DNA of 64,000 nucleotides from assembly GCF_024679095.1 (NCBI RefSeq), contig NW_026110540.1:10001-74000 (forward strand), given 5' to 3'. Both the position numbers and the translations under genes were made by a program. This DNA comes from Eriocheir sinensis (Eukaryota > Arthropoda > Malacostraca > Decapoda > Varunidae). Positions 19,740 to 35,722 of the stretch are shown in pieces (position 1 is the stretch's first letter; every line of letters starts with the position of its first letter). The notes beneath the pieces were generated by a model, which worked only from the letters and a program-made list of their open reading frames with translations, did no database searches and was not told where the DNA came from.

Positions 19740-20830
19740 ACCCCATGGTCCAGACTAGGTGATCCGTCCTAAGTGATTCTACATTAATCAGATGGCTCCA
19801 AAACTTTGCATTTCTACTTTAGTTTATATTAAGTTGAAGGAAGTGACGGTCGAGATTGTTCTTAAAGGTGTCAATCGTGTTACACTGGACCACTGAAGGT
19901 GGCAGCTTATTCCATTCTAGCACAACATTTGTGAAGAAAAATTTGGTGCAGTCTGAATTTACTTGTCTACATTTAAGTTTTGTGCCATTATTCTTCGTTC
20001 ACAAAGTGTAATCGATCATAAACAATTTTGCTTTGTCCACATTCGTAAATCCATTAAGTATTTTAAAACATTCGATCAGTTTTCCTCAAAGCGATGTTTC
20101 AAAAGACTTAAGAGTGGAAAGCCTCTCGTTGTGGGGTTTGTTGCCCGACGTTGGACACATTCTAATTTAGCAATGTCCTTTGCATGGTGGGTAGACCAAA
20201 ACTGTACCGCATATTGCAAGTCGGGTCTGGCTAAACTATTGTAGAGTGGAAGTATTACTTCTTTATTTTTAATAAAAAGTTTCTTTTAATGAAGCCCAAC
20301 ATTCTGTTCGCTTTATTTGCTGCATCGATGCATTGCTGTGAGAATTTGATGTTTGACGCGATTTTGACACCCTGTTCCTTGACGCATTGAACGCTTTTGA
20401 GTTTAATGCCACGCATTTCGTAATCGAACTTCTTATTTCTTGTTCCAACTTGAAGGAATTAGCACTTGTCTACATTAAAAGGCATCTCCCATCTATCAGA
20501 CCAAGCTGACATTTTATGCAAATCCTCTTGAGGCTGTCTGTCTTCGTCATGAGATTATTGATTTCAACATCCACATCGTTGATGTAAATAATGAAGAGCA
20601 CTGGGCCAAGAACTGAGCCCTGAGGGACGCCTCTAGTGACAGGCGCCCACCTGAGTTAATCCGTCGATCACCACTCTTTGTCTTCTGTTGCTCAACCAAC
20701 TCAAGGATCCATTGGTGTACTTGACCTCAATACCTAGTTGCTTTAATTTACAGCAATTTTTGATGTGAACTTTATCAAACGCTCTGAAATTAAGATAGAC
20801 TACGTCCAGTGATTTAGTTACGTCATAAAA
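19740..20830 (-). pseudogene. CR1-like LINE remnant (family E), RT and C-terminus
   Basis: The minus strand reads, with many frame changes, DVVYLNFRAFDKV (catalytic A region, degenerate) near 20800, WLSNRRQRVVIDG near 20690, an [20 protein letters not shown] block near 20620-20580, NVDKC near 20480, [13 protein letters not shown] near 20300 and YAVQFWS near 20200 followed by [12 protein letters not shown] sequence. The order matches CR1-group reverse transcriptases with the post-RT region. The catalytic FADD box appears deleted near 20560. Confidence 0.75.
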
Positions 20831-20832
20831 CT

Positions 20833-21561
<729 letters not shown>

Positions 21562-21687
21562 GAAATAAGCTAAGGATACGTCAACGCAATTTACTTACTA
21601 GTATGTTGTTTCGTAAATTTACATTTATCAAGTTAACTACTTATAAAGACTTACCCACACACCGACACCAAGGACACTCAAAAAGTA

Positions 21688-21873
21688 GTGTTTATAACTA
21701 CGACGTCAGGCTACCTGTTGGTGAGAGTTCCCATCATCCTCTTGGTCCCCAGAGCGCTGCTCCTACTACTGCTGTGTTGCACGGCTTTGGCAAGCAACAC
21801 TAAACTGGTAAAATATACTACACTGCAGGCACCAAAGAACAGAGTTGCCAGATTTCAAACCGGTACCGTGTGA
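21688..21873 (+). CDS. Small hypothetical ORF with signal-peptide-like start
   Basis: The 61-residue frame has a polar N-terminus, a hydrophobic core (VPIILLVPRALLLLLL) and a small-residue cleavage-like site (CCTALASN). This is the layout of a secretory signal peptide. The remainder (TKLVKYTTLQAPKNRVARFQ) is basic and ends at a TGA. A TATAAAG lies about 40 bp upstream (21646). It could be a first exon that runs into a donor near the GGTACC at 21863, a small secreted peptide, or chance. I recognise no family. Confidence 0.25.
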   Translation: MFITTTSGYLLVRVPIILLVPRALLLLLLCCTALASNTKLVKYTTLQAPKNRVARFQTGTV

Positions 21874-21879
21874 AAGGTT

Positions 21880-22189
21880 TAGTCAAGAGTGTTTAGCGCA
21901 AAGACTATAAAAGAAAGACAGGAAAGCTGAACGAAACACAGAGACACGCCAGTCTCGTCGACGGACCGACTTGGTCGGCTAGATTTCGATCGCCGATAGA
22001 GTCGGTCTGTCGGCTCCCTCAGGGCCGCCTTTGACAAAGCCTGCCCCTTCGTGCAGGAGGGAGCAATCTTTCCCCTGCTGAACGAAACTCTGTGAGCAGC
22101 TGGCGTCGGCTCACAGATGGCATTGTGTAATATCGACACCCAGGACCAAGACTAAGACCTCAACGCTGGTGGTTTAGTGTTTACCTTTG
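21880..22189. other. GC-richer spacer
   Basis: Contains GTCGGC-rich sequence at 21955-22015 with short inverted pairs (ACCGACTTGGTCGG). No gene supported. Confidence 0.35.
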
Positions 22190-22350
22190 ACACGTGGAGT
22201 ACCTGACACGCCCGCCTGGGACAACACGACCCAGCGCTCACCTCCACCGCCTGCACTCTGGCCCCTGACCTCACGGGGCAGTTCCTCGCCCCTGGTGCAG
22301 GACCGTCGAGGAGACCAATGAGCACCTCCTGCTGCACTGTGGGTATTTCT
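22190..22350 (+). pseudogene. LINE C-terminal zinc-knuckle remnant
   Basis: One frame reads SAHLHRLHSGP, a stop, and then WCRTVEETNEHLLLHCGY. The C..C, ET.EHLLLHC arrangement is the cysteine-histidine motif found after the RT domain in several LINE clades. Only this terminal part is left. Confidence 0.6.
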
Positions 22351-22477
22351 TGATAACCTATAAGTTCTGCTTTCTGTTATACATGTATGGTTTTACTCTC
22401 TTTGCTATAACTTGTGTAAGAAAGGTATAAACCAATTTATATGGACTTTAGTATTATGTAACTTTTTTTTCGTTGGG

Positions 22478-22493
22478 ATATATATATATATAT

Positions 22494-22582
<89 letters not shown>

Positions 22583-22583
22583 T

Positions 22584-22635
<52 letters not shown>
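22478..22635. repeat. (TA)n microsatellite
   Basis: About 158 bp of TA with a few TTTATA and TACATA interruptions; it abuts the 5' end of LINE A. Confidence 0.97.
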
Positions 22636-22637
<2 letters not shown>

Positions 22638-25600
22638 TGTTGGTCGGGAGACACCTACCGAACGGGCGCAAGCCACTCCCGGTGAGGTATATATGGGAGG
22701 TGAGTAGGGAGCTGAAGCCCTCCAAAGACCCTTCCCATGTCCTCACTAACCGTTTCCCTATTGTCTCACCAACACCGGAGAGTAGTTCAGCATGCTCTCT
22801 AAAGACAGATCCTCTCTTTATCCACACCACACTACATTCACACAACATATACACCTTTTCCCAAAATTAAAATTTCAAAATGGCGCACATACACCAAGCC
22901 TCGGAGCCCCCGCCGGGGGAGGGGGGACCACAAATTCCCCCAGGGAGGACTCCCCTTCTGGCTGCCGACCCGAGAGGTGTCTTGATAACTCCTCGAACCT
23001 CTTTCTTCTCAATTTCTGCAACATTCGCGGTCTTTGCTCTAATTTTCATTCTGTGGAACATCATCTCTCCTCCTCTAAACCTCACCTTCTCTTCCTTACC
23101 GAAACACAGATTTCTGAGGCCACTGACAGCAATCTCTACTCTGTTCCCTCCTACTATCTCTATCCTAAATTTCAATCCAAAGCTTGATGTTGCGCCTATG
23201 TGCGCAACAACATCACTTGGTCTCGTGCCCACGACCTTGACTCTTTTGAATTTTCCACCATCTGGCTAAGACTTCATTCTCATTCTATTACTAAACACAT
23301 CTGTGCTGTTTATCTCTCACCTAATGTAAAATTCTTTGACTATATGAATTCTAAAGTGGAGCACATCTTGACCCACTCTCCCTTCGCTGAAATCTCCATC
23401 CTAGGAGATTTCAATGTTCACCACTAGCTTTGGCTTTCATCCTCTTTCACTGACCATCCTGGTGAACAAGCCTACAACTTTGCTATCCTCAACGACCTAG
23501 AGCAGTTGGTCCAGCACCCTACACGTATTCCCGACCGTCTTGGAGACCGGCCCAACATTCTAGACCTTTTCCTTACCTCAAACCCTTCTGCTTATTCTGT
23601 CAAACTGTTCTCTCCGTTGGGCTCCTCCGATCACAATCTTATTGCTGCATCCTGTCCTATCGCTCCTGTACACCCTCTGGACCCACCGAAGAGGCGATGC
23701 TTCTGGCATTTTGCTTCAGCTCGGTGGGACGACCTGAGGATGTACTTTTCCGATTTCCCGTGGAATGATTATTGCTTCCAGGATAGAGACCCCTCTGTGT
23801 GTGCTCAGCGCATCACAGAGGTGATTGTCTCTGGAATGGAGGCATATATTCCTCGTTTTTTCTCTACTCCTCACGCTAAAAAGCCTTGGTTTAATCACGC
23901 TTGTTCTCGTGCTGTCAATGATAGAGAGGTAGCTCACAAAAGTTACCAGAGCTTTCAAACTAATGCTAATTATGAACTTTACATTTCTGCCCGAAATCGT
24001 GCCAAATCTATTCTCCGACTAACCAAAAATTCTTTCACTAATAGAAAATACCAAAACCTTGCTTTCTCTAACTCTTCCCGTGACTTCTGGCATCTAGCCA
24101 AAAACATATCCTCCGACTTCACTTCTTCATCTTTCCCTCCACTCCTCAGTCCTGACGGCAACATTGCCGTCTCATCTATCTCTAAGGCTGAACTCTTCTC
24201 TCAAACTTTTTCTAAAAACTCCACTCTGGACGATTCTGGGCATATTCCTCCTACTCATCCCCCCTCTGACTCTTTTATGCCTGTTATAAAGATTCTTCAA
24301 AATGATGTTTTCTATGCCCTCTCTGGCCTCAATCCTCAGAAGGCTTATGGACCTGATGGAGTGCCTCCTATTGTCCTTAAAAACTGTGCCTCCGCGCTGT
24401 CACCCTGCCTGGTCAAACTCTTTCGCCTCTGCCTGTCAACATCTACCTTTCCTTCTTGCTGGGAGTATGCCTTCATACAGCCTGTGCCTAAGAAGGGTGA
24501 CCGCTCCAATCCCTCAAACTACCGTCCTATAGCTTTACTTTCTTGTCTATCTAAAGCTTTTGAATCAATCCTTAACCGGAAGATTCAAAAGCACCTTTAC
24601 ACTTCTGACCTTCTGTCTGATCGCCAGTATGGGTTCCGCAAGGGGCGTTCTACTGGTGATCTCCTAGCCTTCTTAACTGACTCTTGGTCATCCTCTCTTA
24701 GCCGTTTCGGTGAAACTTTTGCTATTGCGCTGGACATATCAAAAGCTTTTGATAGGGTCTGGCACAAATCTTTGCTTTCCAAACTACCCTCCTACGGTTT
24801 CTATCCTTCTCTCTGTACCTTTATCTCCAGTTTCCTTTCTGACCGTTCTATTTCTGCCGTGGTAGACGGTCACTGTTCTTCCCCTAAATCTATTAGCAGT
24901 GGTATCCCACAGGGTTCTGTCCTATCTCCCACTCTTTTTCTGTTGTTCATTGATGATCTTCTTTCCAAAACGAACTGTCCTATCCATTCCTACGCCGATG
25001 ATTCCACTCTGCATTACTCAACTTCTTTTAATAGAAGACCCACCCATCAGGAACTTAACGACTCAAGGCTGGAGGCTGCAGAACGCTTAGCCTCAGACCT
25101 TACTATTATTTCCGATTGGGGCAAGAAGAACCTAGTGTCCTTCAACGCCTCAAAAACACAGTTTCTCCACCTATCCACTCGACACAATCTTCCAAACAAC
25201 TATCCCCTATTCTTTGGCAACACCCAGCTATCACCTTCCTCAACACTAAACATCCTCGGTCTATCCTTAACACAAAATCTCAACTGGAAACCTCATATCT
25301 CATCTCTTACTAAATCAGCTTCCTCGAGGCTGGGCGTTCTGTACCGTCTCCGCCAGTTCTTCTCCCCTGCACAGTTGCTGTCCATATACAGGGGCCTTGT
25401 CCGCCCTCGTATGGAGTATGCATCTCATGTGGGGGCTCCACTCACACAGCTCTTCTGGACAGAGTGGAGGCTAAGGCTCTTCGTCTCATCAGCTCTCCTC
25501 CTCATACTGATAGTCTTCTACCTCTTAAATTCCGCCGCGATGTTGCCTCTCTTTCTATCTTCTTTCGATATTTCCACGCTGACTGCTCTTCTAAACTTGC

Positions 25601-25961
25601 TAACTGCATGCCTCCCCCCCTCCCGCGGTCTCGCTGCACTCGACTTTCTACTCATGCTCATCCCTATACTGTCCAAACCCCTTTTGCAGGAGTTAACCAG
25701 CATCTTCACTCTTTCATCCCTCACGCTGGTAAACTCTGGAACAATCTTCCTTCATCTGTATTTCCTCCTGCCTACGACTTGAACTCTTTCAAGAGGAGGG
25801 TATCAGGACACCTCTCCTCCCGTATTTGATCTTGCTTTCGGCCACCTCTTTTGTTTCTTTTTTAGGAGCAGCGAGTAGCGGGCTTTTTTTTTATTATTGT
25901 TTCCTTTTTTGTGTGTGCCCTTGAGCTGCCTCCTTTGTTGTAAAAAAAAAAAAAAAAAAAA
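22636..25961 (+). mobile_element. LINE A, near full-length non-LTR retrotransposon (copy A5)
   Basis: The element spans a 5' leader from GGTGTTGGTCGGGAGACACC, an endonuclease-RT reading frame and a 3' end CCCTTGAGCTGCCTCC followed by a 20-base poly(A) (25942-25961). Other copies here (9002-9358, 11135-11915, 11921-12022, 17396-17470, 42551-43763) are 5' truncated, the usual sign of target-primed reverse transcription. The clade is in the Jockey/CR1 group with an apurinic-type endonuclease; the exact clade was not resolved. No separate ORF1 is present in this copy. Target duplications are not clear because the 5' side is (TA)n. Confidence 0.9.
22792..25829 (+). pseudogene. LINE A endonuclease-reverse transcriptase, two stops and one frameshift
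   Basis: One frame runs from 22792 to about 25430, interrupted by a TGA at 23185 and a TAG at 23425. The endonuclease shows NFCNIRGL (about 23008), TETQ (23098), GDFN (23407) and SSDHNLI (23623). The RT shows [13 protein letters not shown] (24350), NYRPIALLS (24517), [12 protein letters not shown] (24733, catalytic A), [14 protein letters not shown] (24898) and YADDST (24991, catalytic C). Near 25430 one base is lost and the conserved C-terminus ([12 protein letters not shown] to KRRVSGHLSSRI, stop at 25829) continues in another frame. The open stretch 23506-25782 starts at a TTG and is not a natural start. The enzyme would nick target DNA and copy LINE RNA there. Confidence 0.9.
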
Positions 25962-26003
25962 CATGTGCCCCCCGGCCTGCCCTCGCCCGCCTCCCCGCAC
26001 ACC

Positions 26004-26120
<117 letters not shown>

Positions 26121-26219
26121 ATGAGAAGAAGAGGAACCGAAGGAAATGCAGGTGAAAAAGGTGATAATGCCTTGTCAAGATGAAGAGACTAATAGTTATA
26201 ATCTGTGGTGGAGTGTGCG

Positions 26220-26660
26220 GAAGCGAGGGGAAGAGAGAGAGGGTCAGAGTTCACTAGAGGGCTGGAGGAGGAGAAAGAGAAGAAGGAGGAGGAGGAGGAG
26301 ATGGAGGAGGAATAGTAGGAGATGGAGAAATGGGAGAAGAAAGAAAGAAACGTGATGGAAAATGGTAGCGTGAGAAGGGAGCGTGCAAAGAGAGCAATGA
26401 AGAGGGGGTAGAGTGAGTTCAAAGGGCAGGGTTGAAGAGGAGGAGGAAGAGGAGGAGGAGGAGGAGGGTGGCAAGCAGGGCAAGGAAGAAGAGGAGGTAG
26501 TGGAGGAAGAGAAGGAGGGCAAGTAGAAGGATAAGGAGGAGGAGAAGGTGGGGGAGAGCGCTGGCCATTTCAATGCAAGGAGGAAGAGGAGGTGGTGGAG
26601 GAAGAGAAGGAGGGCAAGTAGAAGGAGAAGGAGGAGGAGGAGGCGGGGGAGAGCGCTGGC
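26220..26660. repeat. Purine-rich (GGA/GAA)n low-complexity region
   Basis: AG-rich triplet repeats with a duplicated segment: GAGAGCGCTGGCCATTTCAA occurs at 26553 and 26649, each followed by AGGAGG. All long frames on both strands here are composition artefacts. Confidence 0.85.
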
Positions 26661-27366
<706 letters not shown>

Positions 27367-27540
27367 TCTTCCTTCAATTTCTCCTTCTCCTCTTCCTCCT
27401 CTCCCTGGTGTTGAGCTTATTCATTACACAAGTTCATGAACACTCCCTAATCAAGCAGGAAACATGGAAACATGGAAACAAGCATAAGGAGGAGGAGGCG
27501 GTAGAGCTCTTTTTATGAATTTTCTGCTTCTTCTTGTTCC

Positions 27541-27604
27541 TCTTTTTTTTTTTTTTCTTCTTCTTCTTCTTCTTCTTCTTCTTTTTCCTCCTCTTTCTCC
27601 TCCT
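27541..27604. repeat. T-rich (TTC)n tract
   Basis: Poly(T) followed by TTC triplets, ending at the broken 5' side of LINE C. Confidence 0.9.
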
Positions 27605-30109
<2,505 letters not shown>

Positions 30110-33100
30110 CTGAATATCGTGGTGCTTTCATCTGCTCTTCAATATCGAGGTGCTTTCATCTGCTCCTCAATATTGAGGTCCTTTCATCTGCTCCTCAATA
30201 TCGAGGTGCTTTCATCTGCTTCTCAATAACGAGGTGCTTTCATCTGCTCCTCAATATCGAGGTGCTTTCACCTGCTCCTCAATATCAAGGTGCTTTCATC
30301 TGCTCCTCAATATCGAGGTGCTTTCATCTGCTCCTCAATATCGAGGTGCTTTCATCTGCTCATCAATATCGATGTGCTACCATCTGCTCCTCAATATCAA
30401 TGTGCTTTCATCTGCTCCTCAATATCGAGGTGGTATCATGTGCTCCTCAATATCGAGGTGCTTTCATCTGTTCCTCAAAATCAAGGTGCTTTCATCTGCT
30501 CCTCAATATCGAGGTGCTATCATGTGCTCCTCAATATCAAGGTGCTTTCATCTCCTCCTCAATATCGAGGTGCTTTCATCTGCTGCTCAATATCGAGGTG
30601 CTATCATGTGCTCGTCAATATCGAGATGCTTTTATAAGCTCCTCAATATCGATGTGCTTTCATCTGCTCCTCAATATCGATGTGCATTCACCTGCTCCTC
30701 AATATCAAGGTGCTTTCATCTGCTCCTCAATATCGATGTGCTTTCACCTGCTCCTCAATATCGAGATGCTTTCATCTGCTCCTCAACATCAAGTTGCTTT
30801 TATCTGCTCCTTAATATCGATGTGCTTTCATCTGCTCCTAAATATCAAGGTGCTTTCATCTGCTCCTCAATAACAAGGTGCTTTCATCTGCTCCTCAATA
30901 TCAAGGTGCTTTCATCTGCTCCTCAATATCAAGGTGCTTTCATCTGCTCCTCAATATCAAGGTGCTTTCATCTGCTCCTCAATATCAAGGTGCTTTCATC
31001 TGCTCCTCAATATCAAGGTACTTTCATCTGCTCCTCAATATCAAGGTGCTTTCATCTGCTCCTCAATATCAAGGTGCTTTCATCTGCTCCTCAATATCAA
31101 GGTGCTTTCATCTGCTCCTCAATTACAAGGTGCTTTCACTTGCTTCTCAATATCGATGTGCTTTCACCTGCTCCTCAATATCAATGTGCTTTCACCTGCT
31201 CCTCAATATCGATGTGTTTTCACCTGCTCCTCAATATCAATGTGCTTTCACCTGCTCCTCAATATCGATGTGCCTTCATCTGCTCCTCAATATCGATATC
31301 CTTTCATCTGCTCCTCAATATCGAGGTGCTATCATCTGCTCCTCAATATCGAGGTGCTTTCACCTGCTCCTCAATATCGATGTGCTTTCACCTGCTCCTC
31401 AATATCAATGTGCTTTCACCTGCTCCTCAATATCGATGTGCTTTCATCTGCTCCTCAATATCGATGTGCTTTCATCTGCCCCTCAATATCGAGGTGCTTT
31501 CATCTGCTCCTCAATATCGAGGTACTATCATCTGCTCCTCAATATCGATGTGCTATCATCTGCTCCTCAATATCGATGTGCTTTCATCTGCTCCTCAATA
31601 TCGATGTGCTTTCATCTGCTCCTCAATATCGATGTGCTTTCATCTGCTCCTCAATATCGATGTGCTTCCACCTGTTCCTCAATATTGAGGTGCTTTCATA
31701 TGCTCCTTAATATCAAGGTGCTTTCATCTGCTCCTCAATATCAAGGCGCTTTCATCTGCTCCTCAATATCAAGGTGCTTTCATCTGTTCCTCAATATCGA
31801 GATTCTTTCATCTGCTCCTCAATATGACGGTGCTTTCATCTGCTCCTGAATATTGATGTCCTTTCATCTGCTCCCCTATAGTGAGGTGCTCTTATCTGCT
31901 ACTCAATATCGATGTGCTTTCATCTGCTTCTCAATATCGTGGTGCTTTTATCTGCTCCTCAATATCGAGGTGCTTTCATCTGCTCCTCAATAGCGAGGTG
32001 CTTTCATCTGCTCCTCAATATCGAATTGCTTTCACCTGCTCCTCAGTATCAAGGTGCTTTAACATTCTCCTCTATGTCGAGGTGCTTTCATCTGCTCCTC
32101 AATATCAAGGTACTTTCATCTGCTCCTAAATATCGAGGTGCTTTCATCTGCTCCTCAATATCGACGTGCTTCCATCTGCTCATCAACATCGAGGTGCTCT
32201 CATCTGCTCCTCAATATCCAGGTGCTTTCATCTGCTAATCATTATGGAGCTGTTTACATCTGCTATTAAATATCAAGGTGCTTTCATCTGCTCCTCAATA
32301 TCGATGTGCTTTCATCTGCTCCTCAATATCGATGTGCTGTCATTTGGTCCTCATTATCGATGTTCTTTCATCTGCTCCTCAATATCAAGGTGTTTTCTTC
32401 AACTCCCCAATATCGATGGGCTTTCATCTGCTCCTCAATATCGAGATGCTTTCATCTGCTCCTCAATATAACGGTGCTTTCATCTGCTCCTCAATATTGA
32501 TGTGCTTTCATCTGCTCCCCTATAGTGAGGTGCTCTCATCTCCTACTCAATATTTATGTGCTTTCATCTGCATCTCAATATCGAGGTGCTTTTATCTGCT
32601 CCTCAATATCGAGGTGATATCATCTGCTCCTCAATATCGATGTGCTTTAATCTGCTCCTCAATATCGAGGTGTTATCATCTGCTCCTTAATATCGAGGTG
32701 CTTTCATCTGCTCCTCAATATCGAGGTGCTATCATGTGCTCGTCAATATCGAGGTGCTTTCATCTGCTCCTTAATATCGAGGTGCTTTCATCTGCTCCTC
32801 AATATCGAGGTGCTTTCATCTGCTCCTCAATATCGATGTGCTTTCATCTGTTCCTCAATATGGAGGTGCTTTCATCTGCTCCTCAATATCGAGGTGCTTT
32901 CATCTGCTCCTCAATATCGATGTGCTTTCATCTGCTCCTCAATATCGAGGTGCTTTCATCTGCTCCTCAATATCAAGATGCTTTCATCTGCTCCTCAATA
33001 TCGATGTGCTTTCATCTGCTCCTCAATATGGAGGTGCATTCATTTGCTCCTCATTATCGGTGTGCTTTCATCTGTTTCTCAATATCGAGGTGCTTTCATC

Positions 33101-33204
33101 TGCTCCTCTATATCGAGGTGCTTTCATCTGCTCCTCAATACCAAGGTGCTTCCATCTGCTCCTCAATAGCGATGTGCTTTCATCTGCTCCTCAATATCGA
33201 AGTG
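30110..33204. repeat. 28-bp satellite, block 1 (about 110 monomers)
   Basis: Tandem monomers with conserved parts TTTCATCTGCTCC and CAATATCGAGG. Common variants are CACCTG for CATCTG and AAGG or GATG for GAGG. Variants come in patches: AAGG monomers at 30840-31130, CACCTG/GATG monomers at 31140-31450. No forward frame has a stop in the consensus, so kilobase-long forward frames exist (for example 30234-31688, 484 codons). No gene is implied. The left edge follows the 3' end of LINE C; the right edge is LINE B copy 1. Confidence 0.98.
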
Positions 33205-35722
33205 CCAATCTACTACAGGAGATTGGCAGGGCTAGTAGAAGTAAAAATGTCTGCGTAATAGGGGACTTTATTATAGGAATATAGACTGGGAAGACCTAGT
33301 GGGTGACCTGGAAGCAGAGGATTTTCTTGAAGTTATACAAGATAACTTCCTTAAGCAGGTAGTTACTGAGCCTACCAGAGGGGATAACATATTAGACTTA
33401 GTCCTAACGAATAATGGAAACTTTCTACATGAGCTGGAGGTGGGCGGAGAGCTAGGAAATAGTGACCACAGAACGGTTCGTTTTAGCTTAGACTGGGCGG
33501 TAGCCCGCGAACCAAACCCAGTGTTAGTGCCAGATTTTAGAAGAGCAAATTACGAGGGGCTTCGAAGACATCTTGAAGGGATAAACTGGGATAATTTAGG
33601 GATACATGAGAGCCAGGATAACCAGGTAGAAATGTCTTACAATAATTTAGTTAGAGTAATAGTAGACGGGCAAGGACAGCATATACCACAGCGAACACTT
33701 AGAAAAGAAAACAATGACCCCAAGTGAATGACTCGTGGACTAAAACACGAGATAGGGTTAAAGAAGAGAATTTATCAGAAAATAAAGAATGGTGAGACAC
33801 ATCTCAGGGGCCGGTATGTCGAATTATCTAGATTAGTGAAGATAAACACTAGGATAGCAAAAAGGAACTATGAGATCAAAGTAGCAGATGAGGCGAAAAG
33901 TAATCCTAAGGGCTTCTTTCAGATGTATAGAACAAAAACATGGGAGAAAATTGGAGCGCTGAAAACAAACACAAGGGAGCTAGTAGAAAATCACGAAAAT
34001 ATGAGTACATTGTTGAACGACTACTTCCTTTCAGTATTCACACAAGAGGGTCAAACGACTATTCCGGGAAGGGTTCAGGTGTATGTACGAGGGCGGGGAT
34101 GGCGATAAAATGAGGGATATAATCATTACCAGGCAAATAGTTCAGGATGAGATAGATAAGCTAAAGAAGAACAAGTCGCCAGGTCCTGACGGGATATTTC
34201 CGAGGGTTTTAAAGGAATTAGGTGATGTAATCAGTGGCCCACTAACCGACATCTTTAAAATGTCGGTAAATACTGGCTATGTGCCCATCTTATGGAAAGT
34301 AGCTAATGTGACGCCGATTTTCAAAAAGGGGGACAGGTCGGCTGCTTCATATTATCTCCCAATTAGCTTAACATCGGTTATAGGGAAGATGCTGGAGTCC
34401 ATAATAGCAAGGAACATTCGGGAGCATCTAGAGAAACACAGCTTAATTCATGACTCGCAGCATTGGTTCACGAAAGGTAGGTCATGCCTCACTAATCTCT
34501 TGTCCTTCTACAATAAAGTATTTGAGACGGCAGACAGAGCTGAAAACTATGATGTAATCTATCTTGATTTTAGTAAAGCGTTTGACAAAGTTCCTCACCA
34601 ACGATTGTTGCTTAAATTAGAGGCTCACGGTGTAGAGGATAAGGTTTTGAACTGGGTCAAGGCGTGGCTTAGCAATAGGAAGCAAAGAGTGCAAATCAAT
34701 GGTAAAATATCTGACTGGGAATGTGGCACGAGTGGGGTCCCACAAGGATCGGTATTAGGTCCACTCTTGTTTATTATTTATATCAATGATTTAGATACAG
34801 GAATTAGTAGTGATGTCAGTAAATTTGCAGATGATACCAAGATCGGTAGAGTAATTGAGTCGGATCAGGATGCTAGTGTTCTCCAGGATGAACTAAACAG
34901 ATTGTATGACTGGGCGGATAAATGGCAGATGGAGTTCAATGTAGGGAAGTGCAGTATTCTGAGTGTAGGTAGGAACAACCCCTCTCACAACTATTGCTTA
35001 AATGACACTCTCATAAGCAGGTCTGGGTGCGAGAGAGATTTAGGGTCTTAGTGAGCTCTGATCTCCGTCCAAGGGCACAATGCATTCAAGCTAGAAATCG
35101 AGCAAACAGGGTACTGGGATTTATTTCAAGGAGCGTAAGCAACAGAAGCGCCGAAGTCTTCCTCAAACTATATTTAGCATTAGTTAGACCTCATCTTGAC
35201 TATGCGGTTCAGTTCTGGTCACCTTACTATAGAATGGATATCAAAATGTTAGAATCAGTGCAGAGGAGGATGACTAAGATGATTCAGGGGTTGAGAAACT
35301 TGCCATACGAGGAAAGACTCAAACAGTTAAACTTGCATTCTCTAGAAAGGCGAAGGGTGCGTGGAGACATGATCGAGGTTTATAAATGGATGAAGGGCTT
35401 TAACAAGGGAGATATTCATAAGGTTTTGTTGGTAAGAGAACCGGGTAGGACACGAAGTAATGGGTTTAAACTGGATAAATTCAGATTTAACAGGGACATA
35501 GGCAAAAATTTGTCTACCAACAGGGTTGTGAATGAGTGGAATAGGCTTAGCAGTCATGTGGTGAGTGCCAATACAATTGTCACATTCAAAAATAGATTAG
35601 ATAAATTCATGGACAGCGATACTAGGTGGGGTTAGATACACGGGAGTTTAGGGTCAAAGGAACTGCCCTGTATAGGCCTAGCAGCCTCTTGCAGATTCCA
35701 ACGTTCTTATGTTCTTATGTTA
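33205..35722 (+). mobile_element. LINE B (CR1-like), copy 1, 5' truncated
   Basis: Matches LINE B copy 2 from its TACTACAGGAGATTGGCAGG region (48701) to the 3' end. It ends in the octamer repeat GTTCTTATGTTCTTATG (35703-35719), the kind of short terminal repeat that characterises CR1 elements in place of poly(A). The left side joins the satellite after ATCGAAGTG; the right side joins another LINE fragment. Confidence 0.92.
33299..35635 (+). pseudogene. LINE B copy 1 endonuclease-RT, one stop and two frameshifts
   Basis: 33299-33727 encodes the endonuclease C-terminal half (QVVTEPTRGDNILDLVL, NSDHRTVRFSL) and ends at a TGA where copy 2 has TGG. 33728-34108 carries the linker and is shifted by four extra bases near 34084. 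34083-35051 holds a readable RT: NKSPGPDGIFPRVLKEL, LDFSKAFDKVPHQR (A), [14 protein letters not shown] (B), KFADDTK (C). A one-base loss near 35045 shifts the C-terminal part (35027-35635, VRPHLDYAVQFWSPYYR, VQRRMTKMIQGLRNLPYEERL, RGDMIEVYKWM). An 18-bp deletion relative to copy 2 lies near 33610. The RT core could in principle be translated, but endonuclease and RT are not joined. Confidence 0.9.

Noticed and set aside
30234..31688. 484-codon plus-strand ORF as a secreted or membrane repeat protein
   Set aside because: It is a direct translation of the 28-bp satellite; equivalent ORFs exist in the other forward frames, so it is not evidence of a gene.
30110..33204. CRISPR array
   Set aside because: Monomers are contiguous with no unique spacers, and the surrounding elements are eukaryotic.
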